Source: CAZNAQ01 sp964585585
Lineage (GTDB): Bacteria; Patescibacteriota; Patescibacteriia; Patescibacteriales; JAGXOH01
Assembly (NCBI GenBank): GCA_964585585.1
Contig: CAZPEL010000004.1
Span: forward strand, 1-35,154
Length of the DNA stretch: 35,154 bases
Direction of reading: 5' to 3'
Part shown: piece by piece, positions 1 to 6,457 of the stretch
Layout: every line of letters starts with the position of its first letter
Position numbering within the stretch: the stretch's first letter is position 1
Program-made: the position numbers and the translations under genes
The notes under the pieces: generated by a model
Databases searched by the model: none
The model's input: only the letters and a program-made list of their open reading frames with translations
Told to the model about the DNA's origin: nothing

Positions 1-1006
1 CCAATATCTCCAGATCACTGTCCATGACCACCAAATTGGAGGCATTAAAGCCAACTATTCTTTGTTCTCCGTTCGGTTTAATGGCCTTGATCCGCATCAA
101 CCAACTTCCCTCGGCCACATCAGTGGTGTGCTTCCAATCCACCGGTTCAAAATTATATTTATTCACTTTGACTATTCCCAAACCGTCGGAGAAATACAAG
201 TGGGTTCCGTCGCTGGCCGGGATAACATCGCAACCCTTGGGAGAAATATGCTCAAATTTTCGAACCAACTCCCCGGAAAAATTAAAGGCCTTTAAAGCTT
301 CGTCATCCACTACATAGATCAAGCTCAATTCCGGATCATTATAAATTTTTCTGATTTCGCCTTCTTTCTTAAGCTCCAGATCGATCTCTTGCTCATATTG
401 TCTGCTTTCGGTGTCATATATCTTGATCCGGCCATTCTTGATATTAAAAATATATTTACCACCCGGAGAAAAGGAAATATTTTCCTTAACATCATTGTTG
501 ATATTGAAGCTGTTTATCACTTCCAAATTCTTGTTCCAGACCTTGATACCATGTATACCCATAGTTACTAAACGTCCTCGGGATTCTTCCAATCCCTGAA
601 ACCAATCCCAGGCATTATCCTTTATCCGGGCCTCTCTTTCCGGAACCAAGGGATTGCTTAGATCATATTTGTAAAGATATCTACCGTCGATCAAATACAC
701 ATACAACCGGCCGTCATTCTTTTCAAACTTTAGATCATTGAAGTGGGGGTGCTTATGAAAAGTGGACATGATATTGGTTTTCTTATGAAGCCCGTCTTCC
801 TGCCACAGGAATAATTCGAAATCGCCGGTATTGACTGTTCCCACATATATATCGCCCTGATAGGCCACGGTTTCTCCGCTGTAATAAGGTTTGATCCTGC
901 TTTGGCCGGAATGACCCCAAAAAAGAGCTCCCGCCACCATTGCGGCAAATAGAATGGAACCGATAATTATTTTCCCCCTCCCGCTTTTTAAAAATTGATC
1001 TGGCAT
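1..1006 (-). CDS. Membrane-anchored beta-propeller-like protein (3' end outside window)
   Basis: An open frame runs from an ATG at 1006 to the left edge (335 codons, no stop seen), so the C-terminus is missing. The start MPDQFLKSGRGK is followed by a hydrophobic segment (residues about 12-30, IIIGSILFAAMVAGALFWG) that looks like an uncleaved signal anchor; the rest should be extracytoplasmic. Recurring short blocks such as GDIYVGTVNTGDFELFLW, GRLYVYLIDGRYLYKYD, GIKVWNKNLEVI, GRIKIYDTESRQYE and THLYFSDGLGIVKVN fit beta-propeller blades (WD40/YVTN-like). It begins 16 bases after the GT4 stop, so it is probably the last known gene of the polysaccharide operon. No Shine-Dalgarno is visible. The fold is inferred from repeat pattern only; the function is unknown. 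Confidence 0.72.
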   Translation of the reverse strand, partial: MPDQFLKSGRGKIIIGSILFAAMVAGALFWGHSGQSRIKPYYSGETVAYQGDIYVGTVNTGDFELFLWQEDGLHKKTNIMSTFHKHPHFNDLKFEKNDGRLYVYLIDGRYLYKYDLSNPLVPEREARIKDNAWDWFQGLEESRGRLVTMGIHGIKVWNKNLEVINSFNINNDVKENISFSPGGKYIFNIKNGRIKIYDTESRQYEQEIDLELKKEGEIRKIYNDPELSLIYVVDDEALKAFNFSGELVRKFEHISPKGCDVIPASDGTHLYFSDGLGIVKVNKYNFEPVDWKHTTDVAEGSWLMRIKAIKPNGEQRIVGFNASNLVVMDSDLEIL

Positions 1007-1022
1007 GGTTGATATCTGCTTA

Positions 1023-2243
1023 TTATATTAAATTTTTATAAATAGTGATTAATCTTTGATAATAACTTTCCGGATGATTGGTATTGCTAACCTGGTCAAA
1101 TATATTCTTGCCCAACCGGTCCTGCCATTTTCCTTGGTCCTTCCGCACCTTCCTGATTATTTCCCTTAATTCCTCCGGCTTGTTCGGGGGGTATAAAAAT
1201 CCGGTTACCCCCTTCTCTACTATCTCGGAAATTCCCCCTATATTAGCACATACTAAAATTTTTTTCAAGTACCCGGCCTCTAAAAGACTATAAGGATAGT
1301 TCTCTTGCCAGCGGGAAGGGAATATTACCCCGCGCGAAGAGCTAATATAAGCGAAAAGTTCCTCTTTTTTCTTATGTCCCAAAAAGACAATTTTACCCTC
1401 TAAATTCTTTTGCTCCACCAATTCTTCCAATTCTTGCCTTTGCGGCCCTTCTCCCAAGACCAATAATCGGGGCGGGTCTGTTAGCTCGGACCAGGCTCGG
1501 ATGGCCTCTTTTATTCCCTTTTCCGGGGCCAATCTGCCGAAATAAAGGAAATAATCCCTCTCTTTTTTTTGGGGGTCGGGAGTGTTTAAAAGCAAGGGGT
1601 TGGGAAGAACTTTGATATCTCTTTTAAAATCGAATTCCCGAAATTTGTCGGCCAAGAACCGACTCGGAGACAGAAAAACATCAACTTGACCATAAAAACG
1701 GAACCAATAATGAAAATAGGCCTCCAGGGTGCATAATAAACTCTTGAAATAGGAATCACCCACACATTTATCCAGGAGACACCGGTAATACTTATGGGGT
1801 TTGCTTTTTTCCCAAATACGGCCGCGGACAAAAAGATTATAATTGGGGCAGATCAGCTTGTAGTCATGCAAAGTCATTACCACCGGAATCCCGTGTTTTT
1901 TCAATTCCTTTAAAATAGAAGGACTTAAGTGATGATAAATATTGTGGGCATGGGCCACATCGGGCTGAAAGTCTCGGATCAACCTCCTTATCTTCTTTTT
2001 GGCCTCCCGATTATAAAAAAATCTGGCCGCAACTTTTAATTTATTTACAAAACTTTGTTTGTCATTCAACTCATAATAACTGACGAAATAATCCCGCCAT
2101 TTACTGGGCAAGTTCTTGGGGTGGGCGGCGGCGAAATAGGCCACTTCGTGTCCCTTTTCTTCCAATATCCGGCCGGTATCCAGGTAGCACCTCTCTACCC
2201 CGCCCCGGTAATAATGAAAATTGTTTATTTGTAATACCTTCAT
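1023..2243 (-). CDS. GT4-family glycosyltransferase
   Basis: A 406-residue GT-B fold glycosyltransferase, probably adding a sugar from an activated donor to a lipid-linked surface glycan at the inner face of the membrane. The start at 2243 (MKVLQINNFHYYRGGVERC) is preferred to the ATG at 2279, because it places the usual first beta strand and the GGVE glycine loop at the N-terminus. Further family signs are HAHNIYHH and MTLHDYKLICPNYN in the N-terminal domain, YFGRLAPEKGI and LGEGPQ at the start of the donor-binding domain, and the E-x7-E type motif around ENYPYSLLEAG followed by GGISEIVEKGVTGFLYPP. The acceptor and donor cannot be read from sequence. It lies third in the 5573-to-1 operon. 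Confidence 0.93.
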   Translation of the reverse strand: MKVLQINNFHYYRGGVERCYLDTGRILEEKGHEVAYFAAAHPKNLPSKWRDYFVSYYELNDKQSFVNKLKVAARFFYNREAKKKIRRLIRDFQPDVAHAHNIYHHLSPSILKELKKHGIPVVMTLHDYKLICPNYNLFVRGRIWEKSKPHKYYRCLLDKCVGDSYFKSLLCTLEAYFHYWFRFYGQVDVFLSPSRFLADKFREFDFKRDIKVLPNPLLLNTPDPQKKERDYFLYFGRLAPEKGIKEAIRAWSELTDPPRLLVLGEGPQRQELEELVEQKNLEGKIVFLGHKKKEELFAYISSSRGVIFPSRWQENYPYSLLEAGYLKKILVCANIGGISEIVEKGVTGFLYPPNKPEELREIIRKVRKDQGKWQDRLGKNIFDQVSNTNHPESYYQRLITIYKNLI

Positions 2244-2248
2244 AATAT

Positions 2249-2330
2249 CAAAACTCAAAATGCAAAAATCAAAACTCAAAACTACAACTCAAAGTGCAAA
2301 TTTTGGTTTTAAATTGTAGCTTTGCACTTG
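2249..2330. repeat. Degenerate AT-rich short-word repeat with two inverted pairs
   Basis: The spacer between the GT4 and fusion genes is made of variants of the words CAAAACTCAAA and TGCAAA. It also holds two interleaved inverted pairs: CTACAA (2282-2287) with TTGTAG (2314-2319), and AAGTGCAAA (2292-2300) with TTTGCACTT (2321-2329). The pairs cross rather than nest, so both could form together only as a pseudoknot. Spacers of this type are common in Patescibacteria from general knowledge; no function is assigned. Confidence 0.5.
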
Positions 2331-2342
2331 GGGTTATTCCTA

Positions 2343-4193
2343 TCATCTCTTTAAAAATATTGTTATCTTATTTTTAATGATCCACGGAATTACCTTATAC
2401 CAATTCTTCTTCATCTGTTTCCGTAGAGTGCAGATGGTCCAATCCTCCTGTAACTCCCCTTTTTTGATCTTATCCCTGACTTCTTCCGCCTCCCGGGATT
2501 GCCAGATCTCGCTCAAAGTATTCTTTTCCAGATCTCCCATTTTAGAATTTACCAGATTTCCCGGAAAAACCTCTCCGGTAACATCCACAAAAAAGGAATC
2601 AAAACCGGCGCCGGTCGGCAACAACCTACCCCCTGTTTCAGCCGAATACTTTAAACCGTAATTATAATAAGCCCGAAGCCATCTTTTGGGTTTAAAACTT
2701 TTTAACTCTCGGTTGATCACCCGCTCTAATTGCTTATTGATCTCGTCGGTGGAATCTATCTGATTGTCTTCTTTTTGAAAGTAGATCTCGGAATTACGGA
2801 TCAGAGTCAAGGATAGCTCCAAGCCCTCTGCTTGGGCCAGGTCATAGATCTTTTCCAGGTCAGCCGCATTATCTTCCATTAGGGTAAAACCGATCCCCAA
2901 ATTGGACACTCCCAGCTCCCTTAAGCCCTTCAAAGTGGCCCAAGCTTTGTCATATATTCCCGGAACTCCCCGGATCCGATCATGGGTCTCTCGGGTTCCG
3001 TCCAAAGACACCCTAACCCCGATTCGGGGGTCGATCTCCAATATCTTTTTCGCTGCCTTGGTGATAAACTCAGTGGCCCGGCCGTTAGTGGATATTATTA
3101 TCTGGGACCGGGGATGTTTTTCTTTTAACTCCTTCACAATATCCGGTAACTCGGGATTCAAAAAGGGCTCACCGCCGGAAAGATTGATATATTTCAACTC
3201 CCCGTCCAATCGGGACAAGGCCTTTTGGGAAAGATGGTGCCCGGCCGGGTACTTCCAAATATTGCACATTTTACACCTGGCGTCGCAATTATAAGTTATG
3301 GCTATGGTAGCGCTTTCTGGATTATGTTTCTTAGAAAAAGATTTTTTAAATTTTTTGATAGCTATCATAAAAAATATTTTTAGATTATAAAATAATTTAA
3401 CCACCTCTCGGGATACCTTGCGGCCGGGAAAATTTTTTCTAAAGAATCTGACCATGCCATCCCGATCCATTTTTAATCTGAATATGGACGCGGTTCCGCC
3501 GGAAGATGCTCCGTGATGGTGATAAACCCGGGATAAAGGATAATAGACCGCCTTGTATCCTTTTTGCCGGACTCGGAAACCCAAGTCAAAATCCTCGCCT
3601 CCCAAAAAATAACCGCCGTCCACTCCTTCCAATTCCTTTATTATTTTTTTAGTGGTAAGCAAACAAGCTCCGGTAATCCAATCCACCTCTCGAATTTCTT
3701 TATTATCTATCTTTTTAAAGGGGGTATCCCGGGTTAAAGTGGCTCCGGGGACCAATTTATAAAGACCGCTCAATCTTAAAAATTCCCGCCAAACCGAAGG
3801 AAATTTGCCGAAACTTATTTGGAACCTTCCGTCCGGGAACTTGATCAGGGGCCCCACCAGACCGACCTCTTTATGATTCCGTATATAGCCCAACATTTTA
3901 CTAATAGCCCGATCGGTTATAAAAAGATCGGAGTTTAAAAGCAAGATATAATCCCCGGTAGCCCGGGCCAAACCTTGGTTAACAGCCGGAGCGAAGCCGA
4001 TGTTCTTTTTATTGTTTATAACCTCCACTCCGGGCTGATCAAAATCCTCCGGCCCTACTTTGTCCCGAGAGCCATTATCAATGACCAGGATCTGCCAATC
4101 CAGTTGATTCTCCTTGTTCACGAGATCCGCTACCGCTTGAACGGTCAACTTAGGAGTGTTGTAATTGATCACAATAACTGAAACCTTTAACAT
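2343..4193 (-). CDS. GT2 glycosyltransferase - radical SAM fusion protein
   Basis: A single 616-residue frame with two enzyme halves. Residues 1-about 260 are a GT2/rhamnosyltransferase-like glycosyltransferase: VSVIVINYNT at the start, LLLNSDL (Asp89) as the metal-binding region, TGACLLTTKK, and GGEDFDLGFRVRQKGYK (Glu200-Asp201). After a basic linker (about 262-292) comes a radical SAM domain: CDARCKMC gives the CX3CX2C cluster motif at Cys303, Cys307 and Cys310, and LSGGEPFLNPEL is the SAM-binding GGEP motif (340-343). The C-terminal part resembles a SPASM region (VDVTGEVFPGN, MGDLEKNTLSEIWQS), but the usual Cys after the VFP motif is Gly and only one late Cys (ICTLRK) remains. It begins 9 bases after the O-antigen ligase-like gene. 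The fusion suggests a modification coupled to glycan assembly; substrates are unknown. Confidence 0.9.
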   Translation of the reverse strand: MLKVSVIVINYNTPKLTVQAVADLVNKENQLDWQILVIDNGSRDKVGPEDFDQPGVEVINNKKNIGFAPAVNQGLARATGDYILLLNSDLFITDRAISKMLGYIRNHKEVGLVGPLIKFPDGRFQISFGKFPSVWREFLRLSGLYKLVPGATLTRDTPFKKIDNKEIREVDWITGACLLTTKKIIKELEGVDGGYFLGGEDFDLGFRVRQKGYKAVYYPLSRVYHHHGASSGGTASIFRLKMDRDGMVRFFRKNFPGRKVSREVVKLFYNLKIFFMIAIKKFKKSFSKKHNPESATIAITYNCDARCKMCNIWKYPAGHHLSQKALSRLDGELKYINLSGGEPFLNPELPDIVKELKEKHPRSQIIISTNGRATEFITKAAKKILEIDPRIGVRVSLDGTRETHDRIRGVPGIYDKAWATLKGLRELGVSNLGIGFTLMEDNAADLEKIYDLAQAEGLELSLTLIRNSEIYFQKEDNQIDSTDEINKQLERVINRELKSFKPKRWLRAYYNYGLKYSAETGGRLLPTGAGFDSFFVDVTGEVFPGNLVNSKMGDLEKNTLSEIWQSREAEEVRDKIKKGELQEDWTICTLRKQMKKNWYKVIPWIIKNKITIFLKR

Positions 4194-4202
4194 AAGAAAA
4201 AA

Positions 4203-5573
4203 TTAAACCGTTGGTTTGCTTATATTAGTAAAAGCCCCTAAAACCAACCAAAATATCACGGCATAAGGCAGGGCGAATAGGGTTACCTCGGCCAGACCAT
4301 TGACCAGACAAGCTATAAAACTACCTACAAAACCATAGGCCAATATTTTTCTCTGGGAAAAGCGCAGGGATCTTATTTTGTCCCTAACTCTTTGAAAAAC
4401 AAAAACCGCCGCGGCCAGGACCAATCCCAGGCCCACCAGGCCCAGTTCAATAAAGGCCTGGAGGAAGAAATTATTGACCAATTGCGGATCGCTCCAATTC
4501 AGGGCCTGTTTGTAATAGGCCAACTGCTGGCCGGCGCCCACTCCCAAGAAAAAATGCTCCCTAATGATCTGCCAGCCCACTTGGTACTCGGTTATCCGAA
4601 ATTGGGTATTTTGACTGATAAAAGTTCGGCTGATCCTCTCCAATAGGCCGGTAAAAAAGGAATGGAAAAAAATAAAAGCAAAAACCAAAAATCCGGCTCC
4701 GGCCAGAATAAAATACACCCTCTTGCTCCTCAATTTGATAAAAAGATAGGCAAGGGCCAGGCCGGCGCTGAATATGGCGGCCTTGCCCAGACTTAAAAAC
4801 ACGGCCACTCCCCCGACCAAAAAAGCCCCGAGCACGAATAGCTTTTCCGGCTTCCATTTTCGGTACCAGAAGAACCAGGCCAACAAAAGCGGTAATAAAA
4901 AAGCTAAAACGGCCGAAACCAAAGCAATGGGACCCAGGGATACGACTATGGAGCTTCTTTCAAAGAAAAACTTGCTGGAAAAACCCATTTGATAGAATTT
5001 CCAAAAGACCTGAAAACTTAATACAATAACAAAAAACGCGGATGTTCGCAAAAACCACCTGATCGATCTCCAGGTTTTCAAAGAATTGACTGCCAAAAAA
5101 TAGGATATAAAAGAAAAAACCAAAACTTTCAGGCCGACCACGAAATACCGGAGATCCACTATATAATAAAAGGAAAAAATCGCGACCATTAAATATAAAA
5201 ACAAGACCAAGCTCAATTTATCCATCCTGATCTCTTGTTCTTTTTTGTTCAAAAAATGGTCCAAGACAAATATCAAAAAAGCCACCAAAAGCAATACTTC
5301 GGTCAATCTGGCCTCATATATCCAGTTGCTCCCCACTTGAAAATAAAATATCTTTCCCGCCAACAAGGCCGGCACGGCCAAGCATAAAAGGATCCATAAT
5401 CTATCCCGAAAAAAACAAAACAACAAAGGAAAAACGGTTACAAGGGCCAGAACCTGCCAGCTTAAAAGGGAATGAAAATAAAAAAGCACGCTTAAAACCA
5501 GCAGTGCCATGAACAATACTTTTAAAAACCTGGACCTGTTTTCAGGGGCGCTCGGTTGTTTTTTAAAAAACAT
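4203..5573 (-). CDS. O-antigen ligase / polymerase-like membrane protein
   Basis: A 456-residue polytopic protein with roughly ten to eleven hydrophobic segments. The region QVGWQIIREHFFLGVGAGQQ followed by NNFFLQAFIELGLVGLGLVL is the Wzy_C (PF04932) signature of O-antigen ligases and polymerases. Such proteins join or polymerise undecaprenyl-linked glycan units on the outer face of the cytoplasmic membrane. It is the first gene of a minus-strand operon with the fusion, GT4 and propeller genes, and a strong promoter lies 57 bases upstream. The N-terminal basic segment (MFFKKQPSAPENRSRFLK) is cytoplasmic in the usual orientation. Whether it acts as ligase or polymerase cannot be decided here. 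No Shine-Dalgarno precedes the ATG. Confidence 0.87.
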   Translation of the reverse strand: MFFKKQPSAPENRSRFLKVLFMALLVLSVLFYFHSLLSWQVLALVTVFPLLFCFFRDRLWILLCLAVPALLAGKIFYFQVGSNWIYEARLTEVLLLVAFLIFVLDHFLNKKEQEIRMDKLSLVLFLYLMVAIFSFYYIVDLRYFVVGLKVLVFSFISYFLAVNSLKTWRSIRWFLRTSAFFVIVLSFQVFWKFYQMGFSSKFFFERSSIVVSLGPIALVSAVLAFLLPLLLAWFFWYRKWKPEKLFVLGAFLVGGVAVFLSLGKAAIFSAGLALAYLFIKLRSKRVYFILAGAGFLVFAFIFFHSFFTGLLERISRTFISQNTQFRITEYQVGWQIIREHFFLGVGAGQQLAYYKQALNWSDPQLVNNFFLQAFIELGLVGLGLVLAAAVFVFQRVRDKIRSLRFSQRKILAYGFVGSFIACLVNGLAEVTLFALPYAVIFWLVLGAFTNISKPTV

Positions 5574-5629
5574 AGAAAATTTGCAAAAATTTTATCTTAG
5601 CTGGAACAGTAAAAAACCGTAACCAAACA

Positions 5630-5658
5630 ATTATACTAACAATAAAACAAAAAGTCAA
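5630..5658 (-). promoter_or_regulatory. Promoter of the polysaccharide operon
   Basis: On the minus strand TTGACT (5653-5658) is followed after exactly 17 bases by a perfect TATAAT (5630-5635). The transcript would start near 5623, about 50 bases before the ATG at 5573. The -35 box lies directly beyond the T-tract of the terminator of the upstream gene, so terminator and promoter are packed back to back. Confidence 0.75.
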
Positions 5659-5659
5659 T

Positions 5660-5692
5660 AAAAAAGGGCGCTTACTTTTTTCGTAAGCGCCC
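5660..5692 (-). terminator. Intrinsic terminator of the 5707-6123 gene
   Basis: A perfect 10-bp stem pairs 5666-5675 (GGGCGCTTAC) with 5683-5692 (GTAAGCGCCC) around a 7-base loop. On the minus strand it is followed by six T (A-tract at 5660-5665). It lies 14 bases past the stop codon. Confidence 0.9.
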
Positions 5693-5706
5693 CGGGGGTG
5701 AGGTCG

Positions 5707-6123
5707 TTATTCGACCTTTAGGGAAGGGCCTTTGCCCGACCAGTCGATGAAGTCAAACTCCTTGATGTGTACATACACATTTTCGAGCTTGGCCGGAGTG
5801 GGTTGGCCGTTCTGGATCTGGGTGGGGTGGAATACCACGCCCCTCATGTCCTGGGCAACCCAGCCCTGGTCTGTCTTCTGCATCTCGGTGGCCTCCATGA
5901 TCTGGTCCGGAATTTCTCCGGGGCTTTGCAACCAACCGTTGAGGTCGCAGGCCGCGTAAACGGGCTCGCCCGGATTGTAATTCGGGATGGCCTCAATGAC
6001 CATGTTGGGCACGAGCACATCGTTGCCGTCGGTCCGGGGCACAAGCCCGGAATTGGCCATAGCCGTTGCGGTAAAAACCGCACAGATCAATCCTACCACT
6101 ACTGTAAATAATGCTTTTCTCAT
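5707..6123 (-). CDS. Small secreted protein, possibly with a CBM48-like fold
   Basis: A 138-residue protein with a classic signal peptide (MRKALFTVVVGLICAVFTAT, predicted cleavage after AMA at residue 23). The start is fixed by a perfect Shine-Dalgarno, AGGAGG, about 8 bases upstream. I do not recognise a family with confidence. The stretch PVYAACDLNGW (about residues 55-65), then ATEMQKTDQGWVAQD, resembles the FNxW ... DGxW pattern of glycogen/starch-binding (CBM48/CBM20-like) domains; this is a weak inference. A single Cys remains after processing. It has its own promoter, a structured 5' leader and a strong terminator, so it is a monocistronic unit likely to be well expressed. It lies downstream of the envelope cluster and upstream of the polysaccharide operon. 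Confidence 0.8.
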   Translation of the reverse strand: MRKALFTVVVGLICAVFTATAMANSGLVPRTDGNDVLVPNMVIEAIPNYNPGEPVYAACDLNGWLQSPGEIPDQIMEATEMQKTDQGWVAQDMRGVVFHPTQIQNGQPTPAKLENVYVHIKEFDFIDWSGKGPSLKVE

Positions 6124-6248
6124 TTTTCCTTCCTCCTTTTAATTTAAAGAACTATTTTAGGGATCCAAGATCCCTGGTTTTTTCGGTTCCCGGTAAGAAA
6201 CGATATCATACCGGGAACCCCCGATATGATACCCCACCATACCGGGAT
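6124..6248 (-). promoter_or_regulatory. Structured 5' leader with alternative hairpins
   Basis: The predicted minus-strand transcript begins near 6248 and reaches the ATG at 6123 after about 125 bases. It contains hairpin A (6239-6246 with 6220-6227, one G-U pair), hairpin B (6209-6219 with 6185-6195, 11 perfect pairs) and hairpin C (AGGGATC/GATCCCT, near 6157-6173), then AGGAGG. Competing pairings exist. The segment read from 6223-6233 can pair over 11 positions with that from 6202-6212, and the first CCCGGUA can replace the second in pairing with UACCGGG. These mutually exclusive helices make the leader switch-like. No known riboswitch class was recognised. Confidence 0.55.
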
Positions 6249-6254
6249 TGTAAT

Positions 6255-6282
6255 ATTTTATATCTTGACAAAAATTTGTCAA
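6255..6282 (-). promoter_or_regulatory. Promoter of the small secreted protein gene
   Basis: On the minus strand a perfect TTGACA (6277-6282) is followed after 16 bases by TAAAAT (6255-6260). Transcription would begin near 6248, exactly where the first leader hairpin starts. Confidence 0.72.
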
Positions 6283-6285
6283 GAT
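6262..6285. promoter_or_regulatory. 24-bp palindrome over the -35 box (possible operator)
   Basis: ATCTTGACAAA (6262-6272) and TTTGTCAAGAT (6275-6285) form a perfect 11-bp inverted repeat with a 2-base centre. It covers the -35 box and spacer of the promoter at 6255-6282, a placement typical of a repressor site. Read on the plus strand it is followed by seven T and could mimic a terminator, but no plus-strand gene lies upstream. The protein that might bind it is unknown. Confidence 0.5.
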
Positions 6286-6320
6286 TTTTTTACAATATTA
6301 GCAAAATTAATCACCAGCTG

Positions 6321-6396
6321 AAACTAAAAAACAAAAATTTATTTTTATCCAGAGCGGGACCACTTGATCCCTTGCGATCCGTCCCATTTGAGACTC
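6321..6396 (-). terminator. Terminator-like structured element after the LysM gene
   Basis: On the minus strand a compound stem forms from GAG/CTC (6394-6396 with 6352-6354), GGGAC/GTCCC (6381-6385 with 6356-6360) and GATC/GATC (6376-6379 with 6366-6369), with small asymmetric loops. It is followed by an AT-rich tract with runs of five and six T (about 6324-6345). Position and layout suggest the 3' end of the 8074-to-6458 transcript. It is less regular than a textbook terminator and could be another structured RNA. The remaining bases of 6124-6457 are the leader, promoter and palindrome listed separately. Confidence 0.38.
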
Positions 6397-6457
6397 AGAG
6401 GCATTTGCCCCCTTAAAGATCGGACTGGGATAAAAATGTTTTATTTTGAAGATCGGT

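Noticed and set aside
2244..2279. A longer start for the GT4 enzyme at 2279.
   Set aside because: The extra 12 residues come from the AT-rich repeat spacer, and GT4 proteins typically begin at the MKVLQI strand.
6262..6292. Plus-strand terminator at the 24-bp palindrome followed by T-run.
   Set aside because: No plus-strand gene lies upstream; the palindrome sits exactly on a minus-strand promoter, so an operator is more likely.
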